A stretch of 64,000 nt of DNA from Cylicocyclus nassatus (taxonomy: Eukaryota > Nematoda > Chromadorea > Rhabditida > Strongylidae): positions 46,768,941 through 46,832,940 of the forward strand of contig CATQJL010000112.1 of assembly GCA_958299035.1 (NCBI GenBank), written 5' to 3'. The stretch's first letter is position 1; each line of letters begins with the position of its first letter. Made by a program: the position numbers and the translations under genes. Of the stretch, positions 62,938-64,000 are shown one piece after another. The notes under the pieces are model-generated. The model ran no database searches, was not told the DNA's origin, and worked only from the letters and a program-made list of their open reading frames with translations.

Positions 62938-63746
62938 GCCGCATGCATTAACATCCCCGCCGGGGAGGTGATCGCAGCTTAGGGCCGCATGCACTAACCC
63001 CCCGCTGGGGAGGGGATAGCAGCTTAAAAGGAAGCTTTATATTTCGAAACTGCAGATACCTGGATTTCACGTTGTGTACCCATCCGTAAGTATTCACTAC
63101 ACTTCACTATGAACATGTTGAAGAGTAGCGAGAAGCTACACGAACCGCATTTTCCAGCTTTGATCTTATGATCCATGATGATCCCCGGCGCTTTTCTTTG
63201 AAGTCATTTTTCTTTCTCCGAAGTTAACGAAAAACCAGGTAACCTCCAAAGTTGTGCAGATTATCCAACCCGACAGTGCTAAGCATGTTCGTGCTAAGAA
63301 CAAATTATGTTTTGAAGTCATGAAATTTTCGATGTTCCACAGGTCGAAATTTGAGGTTTACCGAAAAATTCGACTTTTCAAAAACATTTGTTCTTATCAG
63401 TAACATGCTTAGCACTGTTGCGTTAGATGTTCAGTACAGCTTTGGAAACTTTCGTTAACTTCAGAGAAAAAAAATGACTTTGAAGAAAAGCGCCGGGGAA
63501 CATCAGGGATCGTACAGAAGCTGGAAAATGCGGTTCGTGTAGCTTCTCGCTCCTTTTCAACATGTTCATAGTGAAGTGTAGTGAATACTTACGGATGGGT
63601 ACACAACGTGAAATCCAGGTATCTGGAGTTTCAAAATATAAAGCTTTCTTTTAAGCTGCGATCCCCTCCCCAGCGGGGAGGTTAGTGCATGCGGCCCTAA
63701 GCTGCGATCACCTCCCCGGCAAGGATGTTAATGCATGCGGCCCTTA
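62938..63746. mobile_element. Long foldback element, GGGCCGCATGCA ends
   Basis: AGGGCCGCATGCATTAACAT at 62936 is mirrored by ATGTTAATGCATGCGGCCCT ending near 63746. Each end also holds a second, tandem copy of the terminal motif (GGGCCGCATGCACTAAC). The arms pair for about 300 bp (TGGATTTCACGTTGTGTACC and its mirror). The GGGCC ends suggest a Harbinger-like origin. Confidence 0.7.
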
Positions 63747-63952
63747 GGGGAAGCAGAAGAAAACTCGTTAATTTTTAAGAGGTGGTGTCCAGAAGTAGCA
63801 CAAAGGAGCAAGCACAGCTCTAAACCTTAGTAAGCCGAAACTTACAGCATTGACAGCATTTTCCAGTAACAAAACTAACACGTACAGCCTAGCGCATAAC
63901 CCAGTGTGAGCATGATTCAAACGTGTAAAAACACATTCTCTAGGCACATTAA

Positions 63953-64000
63953 AGGCAGTGTCCACCCAGAATTTGGCCCCCCATGTTTTTGTCATTCCGG
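63953..64000. mobile_element. Left end of a TTAA-flanked MITE running off the window
   Basis: TTAA at 63949-63952 is followed by AGGCAGTGTCCACCC, the terminus type of the elements at 11976 and 33527. Confidence 0.55.

Overview
This window is eukaryotic nuclear DNA from a nematode, most likely a clade V strongylid (hookworm-like) worm. The evidence is short GT-AG introns with TTTCAG-type acceptors, an AP-1 mu gene closely resembling the C. elegans genes, a Fes/Fer-like SH2-tyrosine kinase of the type expanded in nematodes, RTE and CR1-like LINE fragments, a BEL/Pao retroelement with an env gene, and a tRNA-derived SINE. The species assignment is inference. There is no sign of bacterial operons, CRISPR arrays or rRNA.

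Layout. At 1-2307 (+) lies the 3' part of a clathrin adaptor AP-1 mu (medium chain) gene: ten intact exons encode the last 386 residues. From 2.3 to 17.2 kb I see no confident host gene. That stretch is packed with non-autonomous DNA transposons (mariner-like foldbacks, hAT, TTAA-flanked, Harbinger-like and MULE-like elements), a Helitron-like element, TTCGAATA-rich patches and an RTE reverse transcriptase relic.

From 17,243 to at least 58,179 (+) there is one host gene, an SH2 domain plus tyrosine kinase domain. Its 12 recognised exons (1,275 nt, 425 codons, every splice phase matching) are spread over about 41 kb, so roughly 97% of the locus is intron. One or two further 3' exons (59,425-59,481 and from 59,706) are possible. 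The introns hold a minus-strand CR1/Jockey-like LINE (18.5-23.8 kb), a mariner-in-Helitron nest (26.2-27.6 kb), a decayed env-bearing BEL/Pao retroelement (27.7-40.1 kb) itself split by a 3.6 kb palindromic insertion, a piggyBac-like relic (43.4-44.0 kb), another mariner foldback (46.9-47.8 kb), a 3.6 kb near-perfect palindrome (47.9-51.5 kb), a Penelope GIY-YIG relic (53.4-53.7 kb) and two tandem copies of a cruciform-starting repeat (55.8-57.4 kb). The last 6 kb holds a tRNA-derived SINE, foldback elements and nothing I can call a gene with confidence.

The two host genes are unrelated in function: vesicle coat adaptor and cytoplasmic phosphotyrosine signalling. The most notable points are the intact kinase frame across giant repeat-filled introns, the retrovirus-like BEL element with a phlebovirus G2-type envelope followed by an extra coiled-coil/zinc-knuckle reading frame, and the large palindromes.
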